Shown here: in pieces, positions 33,675 to 44,297 of the stretch
Position numbering within the stretch: the first letter of the stretch is position 1
Layout of the letters: the number at the start of each line of letters is the position of its first letter
From: Pythium myriotylum
Lineage: Eukaryota > Oomycota > Peronosporomycetes > Pythiales > Pythiaceae
Direction: 5' to 3'
Length of the DNA: 64,000 nucleotides
NCBI GenBank assembly: GCA_023091665.1
Contig: JALJCQ010000016.1
Location: 1,706,011 to 1,770,010 of the forward strand
Translations under genes and position numbers: made by a program
The notes under the pieces: model-generated
Database searches by the model: none
Seen by the model: only the letters and a program-made list of their open reading frames with translations
What the model was told of the DNA's origin: nothing

Positions 33675-34375
33675 AACTTCTACAATTTGGTTTATTCCTC
33701 ACTGCAGCTCGACTCGTTCTACGTGTGCCAAATTGATCTGGTAGAGTCTCAAGATCGTACGGCTGCAGTCGTAGTGCTCCCGAGATACTGCAATCGCCTT
33801 GTTGAGGCTTGAAAATTGATACCCATCGGCATTCTCGTACCTGAGGAAAGAAATCGTTCCCGCGGTGTTCTGTCGGAGTGGCACTTGATGTGATGACGCT
33901 ATCTCTTGTGGCAGTTGTCACTGCTCTCTCAGCTGCTGTGCCTAGGGAGCTCTCGACTCAACTCAAGTGAGAACTCTTCCGATGTAGGGACTCATATCCC
34001 GAATGTGCTATTCACAGCCGTGTATCCAGGACTGCGGTGGTGTCGAAGCTGAGAGGGCCGAGCTGCTTTCTCCTCGTGTCAACGGTAAAAGTGAATGTTC
34101 TCAAGACGAACAGCCAGCTGTCGAACCAACGGCGCAACGGCGCAATGTGACACAGTGCTAAAAAGAGCAGCCAAACTTCATAGTTTGGCAGCGTAACGCA
34201 GACTCAATCAAGAACGCCAGGTGCAGGAAGTTGCTGGGGTGCTTTCAGTCCCACTACCGGATTCTGACCCCAGGGACACAGTTAATTTTAGAATGAGGGC
34301 CACTAGACGCAGCAGCTACCGAGTTGACTTCACGACAATACAACAGTGCGAATCTCACTCAACCTGTACTTCAAG

Positions 34376-36091
34376 ATGAAGCTTGCCTGCTTCATTCGCG
34401 TGTGGGACTCATTGCAAGTGGAGCTCCAGGGGTGGTACTCGCTGGCTCGGTTCCGTGCTGTGAAAGATCACTCCACGAACTCTAGCTCGCTTCGAGATGC
34501 GTTGATACTACTTTTTCTGCCGGTTCCGTGTCTTCTTGTCGTTATCGCGACTGACTTGTTACCTGTGAGCTCTCCAGAGCTCGGTTTTGTGCACCAATCG
34601 GCTGGTCTGCATTTTCGATTTTGGTTCATCGGCGCCCTACTGTCATTTATGGGTGCAATTCAAATTGAAGTGGGGTCAATGATACTCACTTTACCGTTGA
34701 AGAACCTCTTGGCAATCTGTGTCACCGGCGGAATGGCCACGAGTATGAACAGCGTCATCTTTGGCCTCACCATTGGCTTTCCGATTCCGTTCACTCCTGT
34801 TCTAGCTACAGCCCCCTGGCTGTCGTCACTGTGTGGCGGACTTTATCTGACTTGGCGACACGAGATCAAGACCAATAAGGAGGCACTGAACAACATCATT
34901 CGATATCTAATTGCCATCAACTCGCAGAACGCACTCTTTTTGGTCTACGTGGCGTACAGCGTTGTCTTCTCGACGACAAGAATCGAGTACCAAACATACG
35001 TGTCATTTTGCCTCCCGTTCATCAAGCTCTTCTTCAAAAACATGTTCAACAAAGGAGTCTTCCACATGGAGGACCTAGCGCCGACCATTGTGGTGTTCAA
35101 CGTGGATCTGTTCCACGCGTTATTCATGTCGATGACCACGCAGCAGGCACGGACATGTGGGTCAGTGGTATTTCTGATGGTTGTGGACGTGGTTCAGAAT
35201 GTCATCGCTGTCTACGAAGTCGTTAACGTCATGAGCCGTATTCGAGTCAATGTTGACATACTCTCGAGCATGGGCAAGGCATCTGACTCATCAGTGGAGC
35301 CTTCTCGCTTGCGAGATCTCGGCGTCATCGAGTACTCTTGGAGCTTGCTGCAGATGTATCCTCACCTCGCGGATCACCCCTATCTCACTTCGCCTCGGCA
35401 TGCGCATCCTGACCTTGATAGAAACAGCACACTACACGATATCGCAGTCCGAGTTGGTGCTCTTGCTCGAAACTCAGTCACTTCAAGCTTCAGCAGGATC
35501 CACCCGGATGTGCCAAATGAGTGTCCTTCGCGTAGGAGATCATCATTGACAACCCTATCACAAATGGATAGGGTGCGTGTTTGCATCATTCGAGACACAC
35601 AGAAACTGCTTCATATGGCCGAGTTCTACGCTCTCACCGAGTTCTGCGAGGTCATGACCGCTGTCGTATACAGTACGTTCGCTTTTCTTCGTTTGCTTTC
35701 ATTCCTGCAAAAAGCACGTCTAATAGTCCTCCCGCTTTGCTCTAGCACTGTATATCCTGACAATGACCTATATACCCACTCGCACGTATTACACGTCGCT
35801 TGCTCGACTTACCGACCACGAGATGCTGACCACGGTCGTGCAAGTGGTCAAGTATGCTGGCTTCGAATCATGTCTTTCGTGGCTGTTTGCTTCGTGATGG
35901 ATCGTCTATTGAGGTGGCGAGTACCAACATATCGGCAAGCAGCGTTTGCGATACTATCCAACATGAAGATGACGCAGGCGACGATTGTGATGTGGGTGTT
36001 TTTCGTGGTACAACTCAACTTCGAGCACTACGGCATGGACTTTACTTTCAAGTTCAAGTGGCTCCACAAGAAGGATTATCCGAGCGGATGA
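34376..36091 (+). pseudogene. Multi-pass membrane family, copy G (frameshift in exon 2)
   Basis: Exon 1 34376-35672 (open), intron 35673-35745 (73 nt), exon 2 35746-36091 with the same 1-nt loss as copy C. The gene is a three-part mosaic. The 5' part is its own; about 34920-35490 is nearly identical to copy H (39338-39906); from about 35270 to the end it is identical to copy C. As in C, an unspliced transcript would remain open through the intron to the normal C terminus. Confidence 0.7.
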
Positions 36092-36295
36092 TCACATACA
36101 TGCCGGAAAGTTTTGCTTGATGAACACGGGTCATAACTAGGTTTTCAACTCCAAGAAAGGCTCCTGCCGGTACCTATTGCTCTCTCTATAGGAGCCTTGA
36201 AGGTTGCTTCAAGTCCATGGGCCTGCAAACATCAGTAGGAAGCAGTGGATACCCTAGTTTGGGTTCTTCATAGTCCTAATGCGCACGGTGCGTTC

Positions 36296-37619
36296 TTAGG
36301 AGACTTGCTTTGGCTTGTAGAGACCCCGCAGTGGAAGCTCGACAATCTTCTCGTACTGAAGGAGAGAACGCGTTACACCCATATTCATTCCAGTTCCAAT
36401 CACCACGAAAGCACTCACCGCCAGTGAACCGTACATCATCAACACGAACCCCACGAGTTGCACACTGCGAGAACGGCAATGAGAGTACGTTGGTGGCGAA
36501 ATCTCGCTCGACAGAAACGTACCAGCTATACCACGTCCACGGTTCTCCGGGGGAGTTGTCGCCACGCCATCCGGTCCCATAGTACAGGAAGATCCCTGTG
36601 ACCCACACACCGAGAATGCGTAGAGTCTGAGCGATACTGCAGACTACAGCAGAATGGTATCTGGTCACGTAGTTGGCAGCGACTCCGAACAGCGTGTATG
36701 ACACGGTAAATAACACTGCTAGCAGCACTTGGATCCACGAGTTGGAGAGTTTGATGGCCGTGTCGACGAAGTCTTCGTGCCAGATCTTGGAGATGATGGT
36801 GCTGTCGGTAGAGTTTGGCGTTAGAGCGAGGACTGGGATCAGCACCACGAAATAGGCCAGTCCGAAGGCGCCTTCGACCCCTGCGAGTAGAATGGGACCC
36901 ACTCGGAGAACTTCCATGGAGTACTCTTCTCCGATGATCTGCACGGCAGTCACCAACTGAGCCAGCACAATCAGTGCGAGCCCAAGCAGAGCGTTAGCGA
37001 GAGGCACTCTGCCAATGGCTGTGCTCTTGTCGTGAGGTGTCCCCGCCCAGCAGACCAGCGCGAGAGCGATGCAGACGATGGCGATACTCAGATACTGGAA
37101 CAGTGCGATCCGCGCGTTGAGCAGATGCACCGAGACAACGGCACTTAACGGCACAAAGGATCCGCGCGCCATCTGAGCGACGGAGGACGAGACCCAAAGC
37201 AGACCGACGTTACACAAGAGGTTTTGGACAACGTCCAGCACAGCCAGTCCCGCGACAAACGCAAGTGTCTTCAGTGGCAGTCGACGCGTCTCGTTATCGT
37301 CGTCATTCTCAGACAATGGAAGAAGTGGCTCCTGCTCACTGTGTTTTTGCCTTGTGCTCGCACGGCGATACGCCACGCGAATGTAGAGGAGACATGCTGT
37401 GAGTCCGATCCTAGTGAGCAGTACGCCGAACCATGGTTTGCCAAATGGGCACACGTGCGTCTTGCGAGTCGGGTCCTTGGGATCCGCACATAGCTCGAGG
37501 CCCCGGGCCGGAACGGCGTACTGCATCTTCGTGAACACAGTGCTCATGGCGCCGGCGATGATGATGACAAGCACGTAGCCCAAGCCTTTGGTCGAACCAA
37601 CCGAGGCGGAGTACGTCAT
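36296..37619 (-). CDS. SLC35F6-like DMT-superfamily transporter, right copy
   Basis: Exact inverted duplicate of 14187-15510: exon 1 36523-37619, intron 36465-36522, then 36296-36464, with a probable second intron at 36356-36418. No amino-acid difference was seen. The 5' flank differs slightly just upstream of the ATG (around 37630-37650), and similarity ends near 37845. The gene is divergently oriented from copy H. Two identical transporter genes raise dosage; whether both are transcribed cannot be told. Confidence 0.75.
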
Positions 37620-37845
37620 GATGGCGGCTTGGCGGGTTTGTAAGTCCCGTACCTCAAGACCTTCCACGCGGCGTCGTCATAATCAAGCACCTTCAAGAGA
37701 GCAATGATTACAAGTTTGGGTGACGTCCAATCATGCTGGAAGACACTTCGATTATGATCGCCCTCCGCGCGCGTAACCACCGCCAGCCATCGAGCGCTGC
37801 GCAATGATTGCCCAGGAGAATAATTGCTGACGTGGCAAGGGCTTT

Positions 37846-38793
37846 GCTGACGACAAGTGGAGATTACCCATCCAAGCTGGTTGAGCAATACTGCCAACTG
37901 AGACTTTTTCCACTCTTACCTGTTCCTCTCTCACCTGCCTAAATCGCTGGCCACAAAGTCACGAGCCTGTGCATGCAACATCCGCGGGATATACGTCACA
38001 GAGTCAGTGTGTGGCTGCGATCGCAGATCTGTGAGAAGCCCAAGTCGGAGAGGAACTCAAATAAACTGTGCTCGTTTCATTATACTAGCTCAGATGACGC
38101 CTGCACCAACACTCATCACGTGGTGGCTAATTAAGACGAAACACTCCGTTTTTAGCTTGGTCATACAAGAATTTCTTTGGCAACACAGAAAGCTTTCGGT
38201 TGCTCCTGGTGCGGTGCGTCGTGGTGAGAGCCATATAAGCAGCAGCACTCCGAGTCGAAACGTACCCTAGAGAGCCCATAGTTCCAACACCGAGTGATTT
38301 GCCTTTCAGGCAGATGAATCGTGACCTGTTCGGGGATACTATGCACGGCGTCGATGATGCCATCCACGCAAAGGACGTGGCGGTCCTCGCTAGCATTGCG
38401 ACTCGGCTACCAGCTACCGAAGACAACCAGAGCAATGCCACGTAGGTGTTTTTCGTCGAGCAGAGTGGAGTGATGTCTTGTGGGTTGTTCTTGCCGTGCC
38501 ACCGAATTGAGCGTTTTATTCACCAGAAACCCGCGGCCCCAGTTAATATTGTGGTAAATCCTCTCGATATCAATAGGCAGCTATCGGCACAGGTTCATTG
38601 CAGTAAATAGCACAAAACTCGGTTCCCTCAATCACAATACAGGACAATGCTGCGAGAGACTGAGCTAAGTTTAGTCATTGCTCCTCAGATCCAACACCTG
38701 ATCTTCCATCTGCAGTTTCGTGCTCCTGACGCAGCGTTGACTCGAAGACGCAGCGATTCGCTCAATAACTCGACACGACTACGACACGCGAGG
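37846..38793. other. Intergenic, unique
   Basis: About 950 bp outside the right arm, upstream of copy H. No coding region or repeat is recognised. It serves as the divergent promoter region of the SLC35F6-like gene and copy H. Confidence 0.5.
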
Positions 38794-40508
38794 ATGAAGA
38801 ATAGGTGTTTTGCTCGCTCATGGGACTCGCTGCAAGTCGAGCTACAGGGGTGGTACTCACTGTCTCGGTTCCGTGCTGTGAATGACCACTCGACAAACTC
38901 TTCCTGGCTTCGAGACGCACTGACTTTGGTTCTGGTCCCGGTTCCGTGCCTTCTTGTTGTCATCGCGATCGACTTGTTGCCGGTGCATTCACCAGAACTC
39001 GGCTATATCCATCAATCGCCTGGTCTTCACTTTCGATTCTGGTTCATCGGTGCACTGCTAGCATGCATGAGTGCGACTCAGACACAGATGGGGTCTATGT
39101 CGCTCTCATTATCACGGAAGAGCCTATTAGGGATTTGTATGGCCGGTGGAATGGCAACCACAATTACCAGTGTTATCTCGGGCCTCACCATCGGCTTCCC
39201 TATTCCGTTTGCCCCCGTTCTAGCTATCACCCCCTGGTTGGCTTCAGTGTGTGGTGGACTGTATCTTGCGTGGCGACACGAGATCAAGACGAACAAGGAA
39301 GCTCTAAACAATATCATTCGAGATTCGGTCGCCTTCAACTCACAGAACGCACTCTTTTTGGTCTACGTGGCGTACAGCGTTGTCTTCTCGACGACAAGAA
39401 TCGAGTACCAAACATACGTTTCATTTTGCCTCCCGTTCATCAAGCTCTTCTTCAAAAACATGTTCAACAAAGGAGTCTTCCACATGGAGGACCTAGCGCC
39501 GACCATTGTGGTGTTCAACGTGGATCTGTTCCACGCGTTATTCATGTCGATGACCACGCAGCAGGCACGGACAAGTGGGTCAGTGGTATTTCTGATGGTT
39601 GTGGACGTGGTTCAGAATGTCATCGCTGTCTACGAAGTCGTTAACGTCATGAGCCGTATTCGAGTCAATGTTGACATACTCTCGAGCATGGGCAAGGCAT
39701 CTGACTCATCAGTGGAGCCTTCTCGCTTGCGAGATCTCGGCGTCATCGAGTACTCTTGGAGCTTGCTGCAGATGTATCCTCACCTCGCGGATCACCCCTA
39801 TCTCACTTCGCCTCGGCATGCGCATCCTGACCTTGATAGAAACAGCACACTAGACGATATCGCAGTCCGAGTTGGTGCTCTTGCTCGAAACTCAGTCACT
39901 TCAAGCTTCTCCAATAGGATTCGTCCCGTAGCGTCGAGTCAGAACGCGGTTGAGAGAACATCTTCCGTGACAGGCCTCTCTCCGATCGACAGGACGCGCA
40001 TCCGCATTGTTCGGGATATACAAAAATTACTGCACATGGTCGAGTTTTACGTGCTCATCGAGTTTTGTGAGGTCATGATCGCTGCCGTTTACAGTAAGTA
40101 TCCTTTAATTGTCGAGACCTACGTCTTCTTTGACGTTCTGATGTTCTGGTTGATGTCGCTCTAGCTTTTTACATTTTGACATTGACATACCTACCAACCC
40201 GTGCCTTCTACACGTCGTTTGCGCGACTCACTGAGTACGAGATGCTGAACAAGGTCATCCAAGTAGCCAAGTATGCTGGTTTTGAGCTCATATCCTTCGT
40301 AGCCGTATGCTTCGTGATGGATCGTTTGTTGAAATGGCGGGTCCCGACGTATCGACAAGCGGCGTTTGCGATATTATCCAACATGAAGATGACTCAAGCG
40401 ACAATTGTGATGTGGGTGTTTTTTGTGATTCAACTGAACTTTGAGCACTACGGCATGGACTTCACGTTCAAATTCAAGTGGCTCCACACAAAAGATATTC
40501 CGAGTTGA
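38794..40508 (+). CDS. Multi-pass membrane family, copy H (intact)
   Basis: The only undamaged copy: exon 1 38794-40093, intron 40094-40164 (71 nt, GTAAGT to CTCTAG), exon 2 40165-40508; 547 aa. The ATG at 38794 (MKNRCFARSWDSLQVEL) aligns with the start of C-G. About 10-11 hydrophobic segments are visible, including LVPVPCLLVVIAIDLLPV, FWFIGALLACM, ALFLVYVAYSVVFS, VEFYVLIEFCEVMIAAVY and IVMWVFFVIQLNF. A polar loop of about 120 residues (Ser/Arg/His-rich) precedes the last helices. The C terminus carries a strongly conserved aromatic-basic motif FTFKFKWLH. I do not recognise a named family; the number of copies suggests a lineage-specific expansion. Middle exon sequence is shared almost exactly with G. 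Confidence 0.8.
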
Positions 40509-40527
40509 TGAACACAGAGACAGCACA

Positions 40528-40830
40528 CTAGCTATCATTTTTCTTTGTTTGGACATAATAGACTTGCTCATCTTCGTCATGATCATCATCGGTTGGTGTG
40601 GTTGACGTGCAAGCTGGTGCGTGACTAGAGAGCGCGCGTAACCGGCGGTGCTCTCGAAGCTGGCGCAGTAGCAACGCAAGGGAATTGGTTCTCGGGGCTG
40701 CGCTTGGGTTCACACAACACAACCACTGCGATTGGAAACGCCGTCGCAGGAAGTCGAGCCGGAGAATCTGCCGTTGAACTCGAAGCTGGTAGGACGCCGT
40801 CGGCGGGTATGCGCTGTGAAATCTAGAATA
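40528..40830 (-). CDS. Possible 3' exon of unknown small gene
   Basis: A minus-strand frame from an acceptor-like TTCTAG (near 40826) to a stop at 40528. It encodes an Arg-rich helix (LRVQRQILRLDFLRRRF), a Ser/Thr region and an acidic tail (DDDHDEDEQVYY). Composition looks protein-like but no ATG is in frame upstream, so a first exon would be needed and I could not place it. It could be a relic. Confidence 0.25.
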   Translation of the reverse strand, partial: YSRFHSAYPPTASYQLRVQRQILRLDFLRRRFQSQWLCCVNPSAAPRTNSLALLLRQLREHRRLRALSSHAPACTSTTPTDDDHDEDEQVYYVQTKKNDS

Positions 40831-41226
40831 CACGTGTAGAGTGAAACACGGAAGCTTCAAGCCCAAAGCAACAGTAGCGGCACCTTGCGTTTTGTAGTTT
40901 TAGTGAAAGTTGGACGTTCTTGCATCCCGTCGGTGCGATCAGCTAAGGACACCTTGGTAAAATTTCGCGAGTGAACATGTGCATGGTACAGACACGAGAA
41001 TACTATACATGTACTCAAGGGAAACGCTGTCCCAGTCTGCCAACCCAGGAGCAGATACGAGTGCTATCAAACTAGAGATGAAGGGCGTGTTTATTGAACG
41101 TCGGGGACCATCAGTGCACAATACTCGTTACGCTTCTTTTCTTTGTATCTGCTAGTGTCCCGAAGTGTTGTGAATGTGGCCCACTTACACGTTGTAGTTC
41201 ATGGCGAAGTCGGGAGGCCCCGTTAC

Positions 41227-41823
41227 TTACGCGTTGAAGCTCTTGGCGAAGTCGGCGAGCCCCGTAACCACCAGGTTCTCCACATACGAGACGAGCGTGA
41301 TGTTACCTGGGAGTTGGATGACGTTCTTGGTGGATACCTTGAGCTTGATCGTCCACACAACGTTCGTCGTGGTGCCTTCAGGGATAAAACGCACAAGCCC
41401 GATGTGGTCATCCAACAAGGTCCCAGGCCCGATGAGCACTTGGTACGTGATGCTTGGAACTGCTCCAGGCGGGGCACCTGCGATCGGCAGGCCAGCTGAC
41501 TTGATCTGCTCCTGGGAGTTCTGGATTGCTGGCACGAGGTGCGTGTGGCCTACATAGCCACGACCTGTACCCGGCGTCACTTCGTACGAGCCGCCAAACC
41601 CATTGATCCAGAGGCGCTGGATCCACGCGTCAAACGCGTCACCGATCGAAGCGTTGACCTTCTGCGTGAGGACCATCTCTGGTAGCGTTTTGTCCTCGTA
41701 GAGCTTAGCACCGAGAGGGTCCAAGTAATACAAACCGTTCGGGAGAACGTAAGGATCGGCCGCTGAAACTGCCCCCATGGCGGCAGTGGCGACGAACGTT
41801 GCGAGCGCGGCGAGAAATCGCAT
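41227..41823 (-). CDS. Secreted SRPBCC/START-like protein
   Basis: The 198-aa protein starts at ATG 41823 with signal peptide MRFLAALATFVATAAMGAVSA, cleaved before ADPY. The mature part aligns with the partial protein at 1-516 (..VPSITYQVLIGPG.., GLVRFIPEG, VVWTIKLKV, C-terminal helix). No RxLR or LFLAK motif is present. A Cys-free mature chain and the alpha/beta pattern favour a small extracellular ligand-binding protein; the ligand is unknown. The last codons are tandemly duplicated just after the stop (42-nt unit, 41185-41268), each unit containing GTAAGT. Codon use is GC-rich like the core genes. Confidence 0.7.
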   Translation of the reverse strand: MRFLAALATFVATAAMGAVSAADPYVLPNGLYYLDPLGAKLYEDKTLPEMVLTQKVNASIGDAFDAWIQRLWINGFGGSYEVTPGTGRGYVGHTHLVPAIQNSQEQIKSAGLPIAGAPPGAVPSITYQVLIGPGTLLDDHIGLVRFIPEGTTTNVVWTIKLKVSTKNVIQLPGNITLVSYVENLVVTGLADFAKSFNA

Positions 41824-41861
41824 TGGGAAGTTGTGTAGTGACGAACTTGGCACTTGGGAGT

Positions 41862-41878
41862 GATTTTGGAAGTGAGAC
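41862..41878 (-). promoter_or_regulatory. Candidate Inr of the secreted-protein gene
   Basis: On the minus strand TCTCACTTCCAAAATCA fits the oomycete initiator and lies about 50 bp upstream of the ATG. Motif match only. Confidence 0.4.
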
Positions 41879-42825
41879 TCGAGAAACCACGGCTAGCTTG
41901 AACTGAAAGGAATGAGCGGATTCGTCATGGGGTGCCTCTCATCGATAGATGACTCGCCGTTTGACTCCTATGCTGCCACAAAATCTGTCGCATCGTTTCA
42001 AATGCGTCGCTACCATATGGGATAGTCCCTCACCAGTATTTCCAGAATCTCGCATCTGCAACTCGAGTGACACAACTGGGCCGGTTCTCTTACCTACGAC
42101 TGCTCGAGCGCCTACGTCTGGATAACAACAACCGTGTATGGTACAATCCCGACTCGATGGGCCACCTATGTCGAGAGTGCTGTTCTGTGGATCAACAACA
42201 CGCCATTGTGAATTCTTTTCACATCGTGCGCATACTGCACAACACAAGCATACAACAGCAGGTCGATGGGCCACATCTTTGCAGAGTGTTGGTCAGTGTA
42301 TCAACACATGCAAGTCGACGCCATATCAACCTCCAGCTGTCAACGCGTCACCTAGCAAACGGAATTGCCGTTATTAATGGTCGATCAGAACACCTAGAGA
42401 GAAAGAGTAAGAGAACTGTCTCGATGGGCCTGAATGCTTACACATTCGTCAGCTCTGGCCACCCGTCTGCGACATACCTCTTTTTAATGGAAAGCTAGAA
42501 CACCACGACCACATCCCGATGTAGGACGAATAACAAGAGCAAAGCGGCGGCGAGGACCCGATAGTGAGCAACCTGTGATTACTGACAACTAGGTTCGTGG
42601 GGATCGCTTCCTCGCCACACTCGCTCGTAGGACCACCCCCCCCCCCAAAAAAAAAGAAAAAAAAAAAAAAAAAAATCCACACGTACATGGCGGCAAGACT
42701 GCATCACGGTGATCCGTTGGTCTGCACTCTAATACGCACAGTAACAGTGACAGAAGCTACTTCAAGCAGTCAGACCATGATCACGTAACATCAACTGGCC
42801 CAGCGTCTAGTTCTCCCGGCAGTAG
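41879..42825. other. Intergenic with C/A homopolymer tract
   Basis: No gene recognised. Positions 42637-42675 hold a C-run followed by an A-run interrupted once. Three spaced copies of a CGATGGGCC motif (42155-42430) hint at decayed repeats. Confidence 0.4.
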
Positions 42826-42852
42826 GTTGGCCGCTCGAATCGAGCGGCCAAC
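42826..42852. repeat. Perfect 27-bp palindrome
   Basis: GTTGGCCGCTCGA is followed by one central base and its exact reverse complement (centre 42839). Confidence 0.9.
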
Positions 42853-42865
42853 AAGGGGAACATCT

Positions 42866-42978
42866 TTTCGTAAGGCATAGCTCGTTGCCGTACTCCACAA
42901 AATCTAGGCATCCCCGTCGAGGCTCGATGGGGATGCCTAGATTTTGTGGAGTACGGCAACGAGCTATGCCTTACGAAA
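42866..42978. repeat. 113-bp near-perfect palindrome
   Basis: Centre 42922. The two 56-base arms pair with a single mismatch (42916/42928). The right arm is the beginning of the RNase H relic; the left arm is its inverted copy. Confidence 0.92.
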
Positions 42979-43135
42979 TACCACCAACATTCAAGCCGAG
43001 TACGAAGGCCTCCTTCTCGGGCTGAGAACTGCGACATCACTGCAGGTCACGAGGCTCGAAGTCGTTGTTGACGGGGCGCTTATCATTGGCCAACTGCAGG
43101 ATAATGCAGCATCTACATGCGCTCTCGGAGAATAG
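42944..43135 (+). pseudogene. RNase H-like retroelement fragment
   Basis: A 63-codon frame with NIQAEYEGLLLGLRTA followed by LEVVVDGALIIGQL, the Glu and Asp motifs of retroelement RNase H (Asp-Gly instead of Asp-Ser). The frame ends early and the flanks are non-coding. It belongs to the same fold family as the relic at 26898-27458 but is not a recent copy. Confidence 0.55.
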
Positions 43136-44297
43136 CGGGGCAACTTTGCATCCGTCGCTGGACTCATCACGTCCGAGCAAACGATTAAGATCTGATCTAC
43201 ACGCCAATCTCGCCGTTTTACGCGTTGGTCTTGGTGAAGCTTGACTAGCCAGGGCTGTGGCCTTCGCCTCCAACTGTGCCGGAAAGAAGATGGCTACATA
43301 CGTTTCATTTTAGTGCATGAGAAAATCTGACATCCATAAATTGTCTATTTACGGTTTGATGTAACTCACGGTTTTCACAGACACACAGCATCAATCGCCT
43401 GCAGTGCGAGTGGAAAATCGTGTTCGACTTCTCGTGCGGCTAGTGCGAATTTATGAAGCAGGTTGCAAGCGATGCATCATCGATTTCGCGGGAAATCGAG
43501 GATCACTACCACTTGACGAATAAAACGTCGAAAAATGGCGGCATTTTTGGACGATCTACTCGTCAAGTGCAATGCAGTGCACTGCACTAGCCATCGAGAT
43601 GTGCACTGAGTGCACATTTCGATGGCTGACTGAAGCACCAGAAGTGAACGGTTTCTTCAACGAGGATAGTATCAAAGGAGCACTGCCCATGGCCTACTCA
43701 CTGATCGAGCAAGAGCTTTACGGAAAACCCATAGGGCGACGGTTCACCACCAACATCCGCGAGTTTAAACGCCCTGGATGGACGTTACGGGAGAAGAGCA
43801 TGTGGTTCAGTAAATCGGTGGGTACTTGCACGCAGCTCACGCCCATCGGTAGCTCCGACTTTGTCTGATCACACGGGGTGTGACCTTGAATCGCAGCTTA
43901 TACTGTGAGAATACGAGTCCGGAGTTGCAGGACCACTTGAAGGCAGAGTATGAGCAGCTATCATGCGATACAAAACTGCTCGACTACGAATTCGTGGCTG
44001 TTTGTGAAAGGGCCACCACATCTGCTGAGATACCAGAGTAACGCAACCACGGCGGCTCTCGGTCGTATGCGAAAATTTGTTGCATGAATGTAAGACAGTG
44101 GTTTGCATGTTGCACCAGGCCGGTAGGGAGAATATCACATCTCATGTATAAACTATTACGATGAATCCATGATAAGATATGTTTATCGACTGTAATGTAA
44201 ATCTTTACTATCTTATACCAGCATATATTTGGTTTTACAGTGCACTCCAGGCTTCCAAAGCCCTCTGAACTGTGAATACAGAACAGTCCTGCCTTCG
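43136..44297. other. Intergenic, no recognised gene
   Basis: Contains a 98-codon ORF (43572-43868) with no known domain and a 39-bp palindrome. The 300 bases before 44298 are AT-rich and may be the promoter of the M96-like gene. Confidence 0.4.
43589..43627. repeat. 39-bp palindrome, one mismatch
   Basis: Centre 43608; 19-base arms starting AGCCATCGA pair except 43598/43618. It is the third odd-length palindrome within 800 bp. Confidence 0.85.

Larger units (their letters stand above)
27564..37845. repeat. Right arm of giant inverted duplication
   Basis: Reverse-complement partner of 13966-25440. It contains the M96 exon 3 stub, the second 445-aa M96-like gene, membrane copies F and G, and the second SLC35F6-like gene, plus a private insertion at about 30320-31665. 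It lacks the 2,536-bp tandem unit of the left arm. Confidence 0.9.

Noticed and set aside
41227..41823. RxLR or Crinkler effector
   Set aside because: A signal peptide is present, but no RxLR-EER or LFLAK motif follows; the similarity is to an SRPBCC-like family instead.
43572..43868. A 98-codon ORF as a small secreted protein
   Set aside because: No signal peptide or known motif; begins inside a palindromic region and has no paralogue in the window.
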